A stretch of DNA of 35,054 bases, from assembly GCA_040830545.1 (NCBI GenBank), contig JBFOMB010000107.1, forward strand, positions 1 through 35,054, written 5' to 3'. Shown in pieces: positions 1-6,642 of this stretch. Each line of letters opens with the position of its first letter. The stretch's first letter is position 1. Below the pieces are notes generated by a model. That model was not told where the DNA came from. It ran no database searches and saw only the letters and a program-made list of their open reading frames with translations. The DNA comes from HXMU1420-2 sp040830545 (GTDB lineage: Bacteria; Pseudomonadota; Alphaproteobacteria; Rhodobacterales; Rhodobacteraceae). Position numbers and translations under genes: made by a program.

Positions 1-633
1 CCAGCCGACCCACAGCATGGCCGCGCCAATCATGACATAGCCCGGGTTGTGTGGCGGGGTTGTCTGGTGCCGACGTGGTCCCAGCGCAACAGCGATCACC
101 AGCGCCGCCAGACCAGCCGTCTGGTGCACCACGATGCCACCGGCAAAGTCACGCGCACCGGTTTCCCCGAAAATGCCGCCATCCGCCAACATGCCACCAC
201 CCCAGATCCAGTGTACGACTGGTGCGTAGACCAGCAGCATCCACAGGGCCGAGAACAACAGGACAAAGCCGAACCCGATCCGTTCCACGTATGCCCCGAC
301 AATCAGCGCCGGGGTGATGATGGCAAAGGTCATTTGGAAGGCAAAAAACAGCACCTCTGGCAATGTGCCGCTCAGGCTGTCCAGGGTGACACCGTTCAAA
401 AACGCCTTGCCCAATCCGCCCCAGATCGCGTTGCCGTCGCCGAATGCAATCGAATAGCCCACTGCGAACCACAAAATGCTCATCAAACAGGCAATTGCAT
501 AGCAATGCATGAACACGCTGAGTACATTTCGGGCACGGACGAGACCACCATAAAACAGGGCAAGCCCCGGCAGTGTCATGAAGAGGACCAGCGCCGTTGC
601 GACTATGATCCAGGCTGTATCGGCACCGTTCAT
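1..633 (-). CDS. amt: Ammonium transporter (Amt/MEP/Rh family), 3' part cut by window edge
   Basis: Inner-membrane channel for NH4+/NH3 uptake. The first 211 residues are present; the C-terminal half lies beyond base 1. Amt landmarks can be read: the GLALFYGG segment near residue 25, the paired Phe gate (F99, F103 in FQMTF), the Trp of HWIWGGG (W144), and the first pore His in GGIVVHQ (H170, equivalent to E. coli H168). The ATG at 633-631 has a strong AGGAGG Shine-Dalgarno sequence just upstream, and no N-terminal signal peptide is seen. The gene is monocistronic as far as visible, with no glnK in the 163-bp upstream gap. A GCAC-N7-GTGC palindrome about 114 bp upstream suggests NtrC control. 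Family assignment is very secure; the physiological substrate is inferred from the family. Confidence 0.96.
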   Translation of the reverse strand, partial: MNGADTAWIIVATALVLFMTLPGLALFYGGLVRARNVLSVFMHCYAIACLMSILWFAVGYSIAFGDGNAIWGGLGKAFLNGVTLDSLSGTLPEVLFFAFQMTFAIITPALIVGAYVERIGFGFVLLFSALWMLLVYAPVVHWIWGGGMLADGGIFGETGARDFAGGIVVHQTAGLAALVIAVALGPRRHQTTPPHNPGYVMIGAAMLWVGW

Positions 634-746
634 CGGGTGACCTCCTGAGTGGAATTGACTTGCGCAGGAGGTCAAGCGCAGCAGCGCCCATGGCAAAAGC
701 CTCAATTTCCGGCAGGACTGCTTAAAATGCAGGCTGTTCGCAAAAC

Positions 747-761
747 GCACAAAAAGTGTGC
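747..761. promoter_or_regulatory. Candidate NtrC operator (GCAC-N7-GTGC) upstream of amt
   Basis: GCAC at 747-750 and GTGC at 758-761 flank a 7-base A-rich core, the same spacing as the enteric NtrC consensus. The palindrome extends one base each side (CGCAC...GTGCG). It lies about 114 bp before the amt start. On the minus strand the stem is followed by TTTT, so a weak terminator for pncC is an alternative reading. No -24/-12 sigma54 element was seen between it and amt. Confidence 0.55.
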
Positions 762-796
762 GATAATTTTGAGTATCGCCTGATTTGTGGGCGAAA

Positions 797-1264
797 TCAG
801 GACAGCGCGTTCAGCAGCAGGTTCAGCGCATGGTCGCGGGCCGCGTGGCGCACATTCGCACGTCCCAAGGCGCCGAATTCCACGGTTTCGGTGCGGGTAT
901 CACAGCCCGTCCGAGCGACGCCGAAACAGACCCGGCCTTCGGGCTTGTGCTCTGATCCGCCTGGGCCAGCGATGCCCGTTATCGACACGGTCAACTGCAC
1001 GCAGCTGGCGGCCAATGCGCCATCCGCCATTTCATGTGCGACCTGTTCCGACACCGCGCCATGGCCGACCAAAGTACCGGGTTTCACGCCCAACAGCTCC
1101 ATCTTGGCCTCGTTCGAATAGGTCACGATGCCCCGATCCACCACATCCGATGATCCCGGAACCTCGGTCAGGGCGGCGGCGACCAATCCGCCTGTGCAGC
1201 TTTCCGCCGTGGCGATCATGATGCCTGCCCGACGGGCAGCGTTCAGAACGGCTTCAGCGCTCAT
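797..1264 (-). CDS. pncC: CinA C-terminal-type nicotinamide-nucleotide amidohydrolase
   Basis: A 155-aa stand-alone CinA-C domain protein. This family deamidates nicotinamide mononucleotide to nicotinic acid mononucleotide in the cytoplasmic pyridine-nucleotide salvage cycle. Visible motifs are TAESCTGG (residues 19-26), the YSNEAK segment and the TGIAGPGGS loop. The N-terminal molybdopterin-like domain of full CinA is absent, as is normal for the short form. The ATG overlaps the pgpA stop by four bases (ATGA), so it is the last gene of the ispDF-pgpA-pncC operon and probably translationally coupled. The family is certain; the exact activity is inferred, since some CinA-C proteins remain uncharacterised. 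Confidence 0.9.
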   Translation of the reverse strand: MSAEAVLNAARRAGIMIATAESCTGGLVAAALTEVPGSSDVVDRGIVTYSNEAKMELLGVKPGTLVGHGAVSEQVAHEMADGALAASCVQLTVSITGIAGPGGSEHKPEGRVCFGVARTGCDTRTETVEFGALGRANVRHAARDHALNLLLNALS

Positions 1265-1758
1265 CGTCCCAACACTCCGTGATAAAGACCTGCGAGGACC
1301 AGCACGCCAACTGCCGTGAATACACCAGCCAGCGCATCATCAGCCATCACGCCAAACGGCCCGCCACGACGGTCGATTTTGCCGATTGGTCCGGGTTTAA
1401 GGATGTCGAACAAGCGAAACAGGACAAAAGCCGCGATCCATCCCGGCCACATGACCAGCACGTCGATCTGCATCTTCCACGCGGCGTAGGACAAGGGCAG
1501 AAGGCCAATCCACTGGCCCACAACCTCGTCCACCACAATTTCGCCGGGGTCCTGATCCTCTTGCCCAGCCGTCATCGCCGCCGTTGCCCACCAACCCGCA
1601 GCGAACAGCGCGACCGTCGCGACCACCAGCAGGGGCAAGCCCCCGGCCAGATGCAGCACCCAGCCCAGCGGCAGCGCGACCAAGGACCCCCACGTGCCCG
1701 GCGCGGGTCGCAGATAGCCGACACCTGCAACCGTTCCAATGGCTGTAGAAACCTTCAT
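1261..1758 (-). CDS. pgpA: Phosphatidylglycerophosphatase A
   Basis: A 165-aa membrane phosphatase predicted to dephosphorylate phosphatidylglycerophosphate to phosphatidylglycerol. PgpA motifs appear in order: APGTWGS near residue 19, DPGEIVVDEVVGQ near residue 70, FRLFDILKPGPI near residue 114, and GVMADDALAG near residue 136. The acidic residues in the DPGEIVVDE and DD motifs are the expected metal and phosphate ligands. Hydrophobic stretches occur around residues 25-60 and at the C-terminus. The start overlaps the ispDF stop (ATGA at 1755-1758) and the end overlaps the pncC start. Length and motif order match the family. Confidence 0.94.
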   Translation of the reverse strand: MKVSTAIGTVAGVGYLRPAPGTWGSLVALPLGWVLHLAGGLPLLVVATVALFAAGWWATAAMTAGQEDQDPGEIVVDEVVGQWIGLLPLSYAAWKMQIDVLVMWPGWIAAFVLFRLFDILKPGPIGKIDRRGGPFGVMADDALAGVFTAVGVLVLAGLYHGVLGR

Positions 1759-2891
1759 GACCGCACCAGCGTTGCAATTGCCTGCGCGGCGATCCCTTCA
1801 CCCCGCCCCGTGAAGCCCAGTCGCTCGCTTGTTGTCGCCTTGATCGAGACGCGCCCAGCCTCCATTCCCATGATTTCGGCCATACGCGCCTGCATTGCGT
1901 CGGCATGTGGCCCGACCTTGGGGTACTCGCAGATCAGCGTGCAGTCGACATTGGTGATAGTGAATCCGTTGCTGCGCGCCAGCTCTGCCGCGTGATGCAG
2001 GAACACAGCGCTGTCTGCGCCCTTCCATTGCGGATCGCTGGGCGGGAAATGGCGGCCAATGTCACCCTCAGCCATCGCACCATAGATCGCGTCGGTCACC
2101 GCGTGCATACCCACATCCGCATCCGAATGGCCCTTCAGCTTGCGATCATGGGGGATGCGAACCCCGCACAGGATCACGTGATCGCCATCTTCGAACCGGT
2201 GAACGTCAAACCCGGTGCCAGTGCGGATGTCCATATGTGCCCCCAGAATGCGTGCAGCGCGGGCGAAATCGTCCGGCGTTGTGATTTTCAGATTGTCCGG
2301 CGCGCCGGGCAGGATTGCAACCTGCGCGCCGTAGGCCCGGGCGACCTCCACATCATCCAGCGCCGGGCCGGATTGCGCGGCATGTGCAGCGGTGATGAGG
2401 TCATAGTGGAAGCCTTGCGGCGTTTGCGCGGCGAACAGGCCGGCGCGGTCTTGCGTGCCGGTGACATGGTCATCCGCTCCGGTCCAGAGTGCGTCGGTCA
2501 CCGGCAGGCCCGGTGCAACGGCAGGCGCTGTGTCGAGCGCGGTGGCAACGGCTTCGATCAGGTCGACAGGCACGCAAGGCCGCGCGGCATCATGGATCAA
2601 CACGCGCGTGACACCCAGATTTTCCAATGCCCGCAACCCGTTGCGTACACTGGCGGCCCGGTCTTCTCCACCCACTGCACAAATCACGCCGGCCTCGGTT
2701 AGGGCCGTGCTCTGCTCCCAATCGTCTTGCGACAGCACAACAACGATGGGCCCCACGGATGGCGCGGTCTGGAATTTCTGCAGGGTCCAATCAAAAACAC
2801 GCTGCCCGGCCAGTTCCTGCCACTGTTTCGGCATGCCCCCGCCCGCGCGGGTGCCCCGTCCGGCGGCAACAATCAGGGCGGCGGTTGTCAT
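1755..2891 (-). CDS. ispDF: Bifunctional IspD/IspF (MEP pathway)
   Basis: A 378-aa fusion catalysing two steps of non-mevalonate isoprenoid synthesis. Residues 1-219 are the IspD cytidylyltransferase, with the N-terminal ALIVAAGRGTR CTP-binding loop and MPKQW. Residues 220-378 are the IspF cyclodiphosphate synthase, with metal ligands D229 and H231 in FDVHRF, H263, and the ATTSERLGFTGRGEG C-terminal motif. The IspE step is not in the window. The ATG at 2891 was chosen because IspD homology begins there; the frame stays open upstream but encodes a non-homologous extension. It is first in an operon with pgpA and pncC and diverges from dusB. The fusion is usual in alphaproteobacteria. Confidence 0.96.
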   Translation of the reverse strand: MTTAALIVAAGRGTRAGGGMPKQWQELAGQRVFDWTLQKFQTAPSVGPIVVVLSQDDWEQSTALTEAGVICAVGGEDRAASVRNGLRALENLGVTRVLIHDAARPCVPVDLIEAVATALDTAPAVAPGLPVTDALWTGADDHVTGTQDRAGLFAAQTPQGFHYDLITAAHAAQSGPALDDVEVARAYGAQVAILPGAPDNLKITTPDDFARAARILGAHMDIRTGTGFDVHRFEDGDHVILCGVRIPHDRKLKGHSDADVGMHAVTDAIYGAMAEGDIGRHFPPSDPQWKGADSAVFLHHAAELARSNGFTITNVDCTLICEYPKVGPHADAMQARMAEIMGMEAGRVSIKATTSERLGFTGRGEGIAAQAIATLVRS

Positions 2892-2997
2892 ACTGTGCGA
2901 TCCTGTCGGTGATCCTGCAGGGCCGTGCTTACCCGCAATCACCTGAGTGGGGCAAGCCACAGGGAGAGGCTGAAGTCGCACTGCCAAAAGACAGTTT

Positions 2998-3030
2998 GCA
3001 CAAATTTTGTGCGCCGCCCGATTTTTGTGC
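2998..3030. promoter_or_regulatory. Candidate tandem NtrC sites upstream of dusB-ntrBC
   Basis: An exact GCAC-N7-GTGC palindrome spans 2998-3012 with an A/T-only core. A second copy with one mismatch (GCCC-N7-GTGC) spans 3016-3030, centred 18 bp further on the same face. A lone GTGC half-site follows at 3042-3045. The sites lie 59-91 bp before the dusB ATG, in the divergent ispDF/dusB gap. They suggest autoregulation of the operon encoding NtrC; whether activation or repression cannot be told. Confidence 0.5.
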
Positions 3031-3088
3031 GAAAACAACTTGTGCACGCGTTGCGACTTCGCAGGTGCAGGATTAGGTCAGGGACAAG

Positions 3089-4093
3089 ATGACAGAAAAC
3101 TCAGATCGCCAAGCCGCCCGCCTGCCGGACCATATGCTGAAGCCGCCGGTGCTTCTGGCGCCGATGGCAGGCATCACGGATCGCCCGTTTCGCGATCTGG
3201 TCGCAGGGTTTGGCGCGGGTCTGGTGGTCAGCGAAATGGTTGCCAGTCAGGAAATGGTACAGGCGAAACCCGGCGTACGCGAACGGGCGGAACTGGGCGC
3301 AGAGGTGCAGAACACCGCTGTGCAACTGGCCGGACGCGACCCGCATTGGATGGCCGAGGCTGCGCGGATGGTTGAAGCCAACGGCGCGCAGGTGATCGAC
3401 ATCAACATGGGGTGCCCCGCGAAAAAGGTGGTTGGCGGCTATTCCGGTTCGGCCCTGCTGAAAACACCGGATCATGCGCTGAAACTGATCGAGGCGGTGG
3501 TGGGCGCCGTGAAGGTTCCCGTCACTCTGAAAACGCGGCTGGGCTGGGATCACGACAGCCTCAACGCAGCATCAGTGGCGGCGCGGGCCGAGGCGGCGGG
3601 GATCGCCATGGTGACCATTCACGGCCGCACGCGGTGCCAATTCTACAAAGGTAATGCGGATTGGGTCGCCATCCGCGAAATCCGCGATGCAGTTTCCATT
3701 CCTGTGATCGCAAATGGCGACATCACTGGCACGGACAGCGCGCGTCAGGCATTGCGCCTGTCCGGTGCGCACGGCGTCATGATCGGGCGCGGTGCCCAAG
3801 GACGCCCCTGGCTGCTGGCCGAGGTGGCGCATGATCTGTTTGGCACAGCCGCGCCAACAATCCCGACGGGTCGTGCGTTGCAAGATCTGGTGATCAGTCA
3901 CTACGAGGCGATGCTGGGTTTCTACGGCACAACCCTGGGCGGGCGCGTCGCGCGCAAACATTTGGGCTGGTACATGGATCAGGCCGGAACCGGCCCCTCG
4001 CTGCGTCGCGCGGTGCTGACCGAACGGGTGCCGGGCACCGTGATCCGCCTGCTACCCGACGCCCTGACCCCGCAGGCAGAGGTGGCGGCATGA
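3089..4093 (+). CDS. dusB: tRNA-dihydrouridine synthase DusB (NifR3)
   Basis: A 334-aa FMN-dependent enzyme that reduces uridines in the tRNA D-loop. Motifs are LLAPMAGITD at residues 22-31, the catalytic Cys C109 in INMGCPAKKVVGG, KTRLGW, the HGRTRCQFYKG segment, NGDI and the phosphate-binding IGRGAQGRPW. An AGGGACA ribosome site precedes the ATG. The stop overlaps the ntrB start (ATGA at 4090-4093). This is the classical nifR3-ntrB-ntrC arrangement first described in Rhodobacter capsulatus, where nifR3 is the promoter-proximal gene. It is the first plus-strand gene of the nitrogen-control block and lies just behind the NtrC-like sites at 2998-3030. Confidence 0.96.
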   Translation: MTENSDRQAARLPDHMLKPPVLLAPMAGITDRPFRDLVAGFGAGLVVSEMVASQEMVQAKPGVRERAELGAEVQNTAVQLAGRDPHWMAEAARMVEANGAQVIDINMGCPAKKVVGGYSGSALLKTPDHALKLIEAVVGAVKVPVTLKTRLGWDHDSLNAASVAARAEAAGIAMVTIHGRTRCQFYKGNADWVAIREIRDAVSIPVIANGDITGTDSARQALRLSGAHGVMIGRGAQGRPWLLAEVAHDLFGTAAPTIPTGRALQDLVISHYEAMLGFYGTTLGGRVARKHLGWYMDQAGTGPSLRRAVLTERVPGTVIRLLPDALTPQAEVAA

Positions 4094-5175
4094 ACGTATC
4101 CCCGGACGTCTGGGCCTCCCTCCCTCTGCCGGCCGTGTTGGTTGACGGGCAGGATCACATCTGCGACGCGAACCCGTCCGCCGAGATTTTTCTGAACGCC
4201 TCGGTCAAGGTGCTGAACGGCACGCCGGTCTGGGACCTTCTGGCCGTAGACGCCCCGCTGGAGGACGCGCTGGTGCGTTCGCGAAACAGCGGCACGCCCT
4301 TGTTTGTCAATGATGTGGACATTGGCGCAGGCAATCGCGCCCCGTTGCTGTGTGACCTGAACTTTGCCCCGGTCGCGCAGATGGATGACCGGTGGATGCT
4401 GATGATCCACCCCCGTGAAATGGCCGCACGGGTGCATCGCAATCAGGCAGTCCGCTCCTCTGCCCAATCCGCGATTGGCATGGCCGAGATGCTGGCGCAC
4501 GAAATCAAGAACCCGCTCGCCGGGATCACCGGAGCGGCGCAACTGCTCAGCATGAACCTTAGCCCCGATGATCTGGAATTAACCGACCTGATCGTTGCGG
4601 AAAGCCGCCGCATCGTGAAACTTTTGGAGCAGGTCGAGCAATTCGGCAACCTCAGCCCGCCCGAAATGGCCGAGGTCAACCTGCACGATGTTCTGGACCG
4701 CGCGCGGCGCTCTGCGCTGCTGGGGTTCGGTGCGCATATGTCCATTGTAGAGGACTATGATCCCTCCCTGCCACCTGCGGTCGGGGATGCGGACCAGTTG
4801 CTGCAGGTGGTGTTGAACCTGCTGAAAAACGCATCCGAAGCCTCGCCCGAGGGCGGCACGATCCGCCTGCGGACCTATTTTGAACACGCGTTCCGCCTGC
4901 GTCGCAAGGATGGCGAAGGGCAGTCGCTGCCTTTGCAGATAGAAATCACTGATGACGGGCCTGGCTTGCCCGAAGACATCCGGGACGAGATTTTCGATCC
5001 CTTCGTCTCGGGCCGTGAAAACGGCACAGGGCTGGGCCTCGCATTGGTTAGCAAGATCGTTTCGGACCATGGCGGCTGGATTTCCGTCACCTCGGTGCCG
5101 GGACACACTGTATTCCGCCTGTCATTGCCCCGCATGGGTCGGGACAAGACACCTAAGACCAAGGAGAACACCTGA
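4090..5175 (+). CDS. ntrB: Nitrogen regulation sensor histidine kinase NtrB
   Basis: A 361-aa soluble two-component kinase. An N-terminal PAS-like domain (about 10-110) is followed by the HisKA H-box HEIKNPLAG with phosphoacceptor H137, the N-box NLLKNASEA (N243/N247), G1 DDGPGL (288-293) and G2 GTGLGL (312-317). No transmembrane segment is seen. By family knowledge it phosphorylates NtrC under nitrogen limitation and is turned into a phosphatase by PII protein under nitrogen excess. The start overlaps dusB by four bases and the stop overlaps ntrC by one (TGATG), with an AAGGAG ribosome site for ntrC inside the ntrB end, indicating coupled synthesis. Confidence 0.95.
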   Translation: MNVSPDVWASLPLPAVLVDGQDHICDANPSAEIFLNASVKVLNGTPVWDLLAVDAPLEDALVRSRNSGTPLFVNDVDIGAGNRAPLLCDLNFAPVAQMDDRWMLMIHPREMAARVHRNQAVRSSAQSAIGMAEMLAHEIKNPLAGITGAAQLLSMNLSPDDLELTDLIVAESRRIVKLLEQVEQFGNLSPPEMAEVNLHDVLDRARRSALLGFGAHMSIVEDYDPSLPPAVGDADQLLQVVLNLLKNASEASPEGGTIRLRTYFEHAFRLRRKDGEGQSLPLQIEITDDGPGLPEDIRDEIFDPFVSGRENGTGLGLALVSKIVSDHGGWISVTSVPGHTVFRLSLPRMGRDKTPKTKENT

Positions 5176-6542
5176 TGGATGGCACGGTTCTGGTCGCTGA
5201 TGACGACCGCACGATTCGCACGGTTCTGACCCAGGCGCTGACGCGCGCGGGCTGCCGGGTTCATGCCACCAGCTCTCTCACCACGCTGATGCGCTGGGTG
5301 GGCGAGGGCAAGGGCGACGCGGTCATCACCGACGTGGTCATGCCCGATGGCAACGGGCTGGAGATGTTGCCGAAAATCTCGCAGGATCGGCCCGGTCTGC
5401 CGGTCATCGTGATCTCGGCCCAAAACACCATCATGACCGCGATTCAGGCGGCCGAGGCCGAGGCGTTTGATTACCTGCCAAAACCTTTCGATCTGCCCGA
5501 CCTGATGAAGCGCACGTCGCGCGCATTGGACAGCAACCGGCGACTGCGCTCTGGCGCTCCCAAGGAAGAGGCCGAGCGCCCCGAGGATCTGCCGCTGGTC
5601 GGGCGCACGGTCGCGATGCAGCAGCTCTATCGTCTGGTCGCACGGGTGATGAATACGGATATGCCAGTGCTGCTGATCGGTGAAAGCGGGACCGGCAAAT
5701 CCCTGATCGCGCGGGCGATCCATGACTTCTCGGACCGACGCACGCTGCCCTTTGTGACGGTGACAGCCGCGGACCTGACGGACATCGAAGGCCCTGCGCG
5801 GGTTCTGGCGCGGGTCAAGGGCGGGTCGCTGCTGATTGACGGGATCGGTGACGTGGACCCAGACGTTCAGGCGCGCATTGTACGCATGATGGATGCGCCG
5901 GGCGAACACAGCCCTCGCTACATGGCCGCCAGCCTGAGTGACCTGAGCGAAGAACTGGCGCAGGGCAGGGTGCGGCAGGATCTCTATTATCGCCTCAGCA
6001 GTGCGGTGATCCAGGTGCCGGCGCTGCGCGAACGTGTGGACGACATTCCACTGCTGATCCGGCACTTCCTGAACCGGGCTGAGCAGGACGGCGGCCCGCG
6101 GCGCCGCCTGACCGACGAGGGGGAGGAGCTGCTGCGCGCCTATAACTGGCCCGGCAATGTGCGGCAATTGGAAAACACGGTGCGCCGCTTGCTGCTGACC
6201 AGTCAGGCCGAAGAGATCACCCGGTCCGAGATTGAATCGGTGCTGGGCGCGCAGCCGGGCACGGTTCCGGTGCTAAGCGGTGGCGATTCCGAGAAGCTAT
6301 CAGAGTCGGTCGCACGCCACCTGAAACGCTACTTTGACCTCCACGGCACCTTGCTGCCGCCTCCGGGGCTTTATGGTCGTATCCTGCGCGAAATGGAGTT
6401 GCCGCTGATCGAAATCGCATTGGACGCAACCGGCGGGAATCAGGCGAAATGTGCGGAATTGCTGGGCATCAACCGCAATACGCTGCGTAAGAAAATCAAT
6501 GATCTCGATATTCAGGTGACACGCCGCCGTAAATTGATGTAA
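5175..6542 (+). CDS. ntrC: Nitrogen response regulator NtrC, GAFTGA-less type
   Basis: A 455-aa response regulator with a receiver domain (1-115, acidic pocket DDD at 9-11, phosphoacceptor D53), an AAA+ domain with Walker A GESGTGKS (169-176) and arginine-finger region near RVRQDLYYR (265-273), and a C-terminal Fis-type helix-turn-helix (about 405-450). Between Walker A and Walker B the usual ELFG...GAFTGA stretch is missing: TDIEGPARVLARVKGG joins directly to the Walker B strand. Walker B itself reads LLIDGIGD, with Gly at the position of the catalytic Glu of DE. R. capsulatus NtrC is known to lack GAFTGA and to activate sigma70 promoters, so the same mode is inferred here. It closes the dusB-ntrB-ntrC unit; ntrY follows after 100 bp. 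Confidence 0.95.
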   Translation: MDGTVLVADDDRTIRTVLTQALTRAGCRVHATSSLTTLMRWVGEGKGDAVITDVVMPDGNGLEMLPKISQDRPGLPVIVISAQNTIMTAIQAAEAEAFDYLPKPFDLPDLMKRTSRALDSNRRLRSGAPKEEAERPEDLPLVGRTVAMQQLYRLVARVMNTDMPVLLIGESGTGKSLIARAIHDFSDRRTLPFVTVTAADLTDIEGPARVLARVKGGSLLIDGIGDVDPDVQARIVRMMDAPGEHSPRYMAASLSDLSEELAQGRVRQDLYYRLSSAVIQVPALRERVDDIPLLIRHFLNRAEQDGGPRRRLTDEGEELLRAYNWPGNVRQLENTVRRLLLTSQAEEITRSEIESVLGAQPGTVPVLSGGDSEKLSESVARHLKRYFDLHGTLLPPPGLYGRILREMELPLIEIALDATGGNQAKCAELLGINRNTLRKKINDLDIQVTRRRKLM

Positions 6543-6545
6543 AAA

Positions 6546-6563
6546 CGCCACATAAACGTGGCG
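6546..6563 (+). other. Stem-loop immediately after ntrC
   Basis: CGCCAC (6546-6551) and GTGGCG (6558-6563) form a perfect 6-bp stem with a 6-base loop, starting four bases after the ntrC stop. No T-run follows on the plus strand, so it is not a classical intrinsic terminator. It may stabilise the dusB-ntrBC 3' end or partly separate it from ntrYX. Confidence 0.45.
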
Positions 6564-6606
6564 AAACGGTGTCAGTGCCGAAATAGACCACAAAATATGG
6601 CGGTTC

Positions 6607-6620
6607 GCTGCTTCGGCAGC
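6607..6620 (+). other. UUCG-tetraloop hairpin before ntrY
   Basis: GCTGC-TTCG-GCAGC is a perfect 5-bp stem capped by a UUCG tetraloop, an unusually stable RNA loop class. It ends about 12 bases before the GAGG ribosome site of ntrY. It is the second stem-loop in the 100-bp ntrC-ntrY gap. Confidence 0.45.
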
Positions 6621-6642
6621 ACATCAGATACGAGGCGTGCGG

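Noticed and set aside
746..762. Reading the palindrome before amt purely as the pncC terminator
   Set aside because: The stem is only 6 bp with a TTTT tail, and the arm sequence and spacing match NtrC sites seen again before dusB. Kept as an alternative rather than the main call.
634..796. Sigma54 promoter for amt
   Set aside because: No TGGCAC-N5-TTGC-like or GG-N10-GC element was found on the minus strand between the palindrome and the start.
2892..3047. 52-residue N-terminal extension of ispDF
   Set aside because: IspD homology starts at the ATG at 2891; the extension is Cys/Pro-rich, has no support as a domain, and would overlap the NtrC-like sites.
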